From: Thermodesulfobacteriota bacterium
GTDB lineage: Bacteria > Desulfobacterota > Dissulfuribacteria > Dissulfuribacterales > UBA3076
NCBI GenBank assembly: GCA_003645605.1
Contig: QNAY01000054.1
Location: 1-7,707 of the forward strand
Length of the DNA stretch: 7,707 bases
Direction: 5' to 3'
Under the pieces are notes generated by a model. The model was not told the origin of the DNA and made no database searches. It saw only the letters and a program-made list of their open reading frames with translations. Shown here piece by piece: positions 6,823 to 7,707 of this stretch (positions are counted from its first letter, which is position 1; each line of letters begins with the position of its first letter). Both the position numbers and the translations under genes were made by a program.

Positions 6823-7542
6823 CTCTTCTATAAGGTTTGAATAATATTTTTTATGCAAGTAGTTAGCCCATTCAAGATCCATTGGGGTATCTATATTAGC
6901 TGTTGGCTCTTCTATTATTATTCCTGCACAGGCATGTTCAATAATAGCACGTTTTTCAATAATTGTTTCCCGCCATGCAGCATAGCATGCTCCTGTTCTA
7001 TAGTAGTAAACAGGAGCATCCTGTCTGTTGGATACAGCTTTACCTTTTATAAAAGGCCTAACCACATTTTTTGAATCAATCTGAAGAATTTTTTCTGGTA
7101 CAAAATGGCCAGGAACTGACGCAATAGTAGTGGCAGCATCAAAACTGCCTTTGACAAGGGTATTTACTACCTTCTCTATATGTTCCAATCTCCTCAAAGG
7201 AGTGGTAGGCTGAAGGTAAACAGAAATATCAAAATGTGTCTTCCAGTATTTTTCCGCAGAGAGCCAGGCATGCCTCCATACATCAATGCCAAGTGCTGTA
7301 TCCGTAGCAAGTTCTTTGGGGCGTATAAAAGGAACCGAAAGCCCTGTACGCTTGCCTTCATTGGCAAGCCGTGAATCATCTGTACTTAGTAGTGCCCTGT
7401 CTACCCACGGCAGTGCATTAACAAGAAGCGCTGCCCATTCTATCAGAGATATTCCGCCTACTTTGCACAAATTTTTATATCGTATGGCGTCTCCTCCTTG
7501 CCAGACAAGAACTATAGCTATTACTTGCAAATTATTTAGCAT
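6772..7542 (-). CDS. neuA: CMP-nonulosonate (acylneuraminate) cytidylyltransferase-like protein, NeuA-like, possibly defective
   Basis: The family activates sialic, legionaminic or pseudaminic acid with CTP. The 256 residues begin MLNNLQVIAIVLVWQGGDA. Conserved elements are KVGGISLIEWA (27-37), STDD (53-56), VPFIRPKELATDTA (70-83), YLQPTTPLR (109-117), NRQDAPVYYYRTGACYAAW and NIDTPMDLEWA. The nucleotide-binding loop, usually RxGSKG followed by KN, reads WQGGDAIRYKN, so the Arg, Ser and Lys that bind the triphosphate are lost and one residue appears missing; activity is doubtful. I take ATG 7542 rather than GTG 7590 because the upstream gene runs through to 7532, the GTG adds no family sequence, and the family starts at this point. 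The last 16 residues (LKPLNQKHISQKDILL) belong to NeuB, so a deletion fused the two genes. The protein is cytosolic. Confidence 0.82.
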   Translation of the reverse strand: MLNNLQVIAIVLVWQGGDAIRYKNLCKVGGISLIEWAALLVNALPWVDRALLSTDDSRLANEGKRTGLSVPFIRPKELATDTALGIDVWRHAWLSAEKYWKTHFDISVYLQPTTPLRRLEHIEKVVNTLVKGSFDAATTIASVPGHFVPEKILQIDSKNVVRPFIKGKAVSNRQDAPVYYYRTGACYAAWRETIIEKRAIIEHACAGIIIEEPTANIDTPMDLEWANYLHKKYYSNLIEELKPLNQKHISQKDILL

Positions 7543-7707
7543 GATTTTTTTCTGTTGCCTTAATCCAAAAAAAATTGGTTCCCAACTCACTCGCCTCTAT
7601 GTTTTTCAAACGATTAACTAACTTACGGTAATGGCCAATCTTTGAATTGATCTCCTCCAGATCTGTTGGAGGAAACAATTCTATCAACATACGTTCATGG
7701 CGCTTGC
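7532..7707 (-). CDS. 3' end of an unidentified gene, truncated by the window edge
   Basis: The minus strand is open from the window edge (first full codon at 7705) and ends with TAA at 7534-7532. The 57 visible residues include ERMLIELFPPTDLEEINSK, IGHYRKLVNRLKNIEAS and a tail FFWIKATEKNHAK. They are hydrophilic and probably helical, with no membrane segment. The stop overlaps the neuA ATG by 11 bases (7542-7532), as expected for neighbouring operon genes, which supports both the frame and the neuA start. I do not recognise the family; by position it could be another enzyme of the nonulosonate or glycan pathway, but nothing visible proves it. Confidence 0.6.
   Translation of the reverse strand, partial: KRHERMLIELFPPTDLEEINSKIGHYRKLVNRLKNIEASELGTNFFWIKATEKNHAK

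Noticed and set aside
7543..7590. Longer neuA start at GTG 7590
   Set aside because: The added 16 residues are unlike the family, and the upstream gene occupies this stretch in another frame up to 7532.
1..7707. CRISPR array, tRNA/rRNA, riboswitch or phage genes
   Set aside because: No regularly spaced repeats, cloverleaf or other supporting patterns were seen on either strand.

Overview
The window reads as an accessory surface-glycan locus of a bacterium, probably Gram-negative. It contains two sugar-handling gene blocks on the minus strand, separated and bordered by dead insertion sequences on the plus strand. No rRNA, tRNA or housekeeping gene allows firm taxonomy. Frequent AT-rich codons, IS256- and IS3-type transposase remnants and nonulosonic-acid genes would fit an environmental Gram-negative lineage, but that is only an impression.

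Reading the minus strand in its own 5'->3' direction (right to left), block one is a sialic/legionaminic-acid-type module. It starts with the 3' end of an unidentified gene (7707-7532), which overlaps a CMP-nonulosonate synthetase gene (neuA-like, 7542-6772). Next come the last codons of a nonulosonate synthase (neuB remnant, 6822-6657), then an intact hydrolysing UDP-GlcNAc 2-epimerase gene (neuC-like, 6597-5452). The order neuA-neuB-neuC is recognisable, but nearly all of neuB is deleted. Its C-terminal SAF-type tail is joined to the end of neuA and is broken by a stop and frameshifts. NeuA also has an abnormal nucleotide-binding loop. The module looks decayed.

Next is a heavily mutated IS256-family transposase gene on the plus strand (4388-about 5385). 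Its 5' side abuts a truncated reading frame whose stop codon overlaps the start of block two.

Block two is visibly AT-richer and tightly packed: a GtrA-family membrane protein (4121-3711), a FAD-dependent amine-oxidase/UDP-galactopyranose-mutase-like enzyme (3694-2114) and a GT-C type multi-pass glycosyltransferase (2145-544). A plausible joint role, which is inference, is preparing or carrying a polyprenyl-phosphate-linked sugar across the membrane and transferring it on the outer face.

The left end holds an IS3-family remnant on the plus strand (about 112-576) with a large internal deletion. Its right terminal sequence runs into the glycosyltransferase gene, so the last ten residues and the stop codon of that protein are encoded by the IS end. 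The most notable results are the neuA-'neuB scar, the IS-supplied C-terminus, and the GtrA/flavoenzyme/GT-C cassette. I see no clear sign of a wholly new system.
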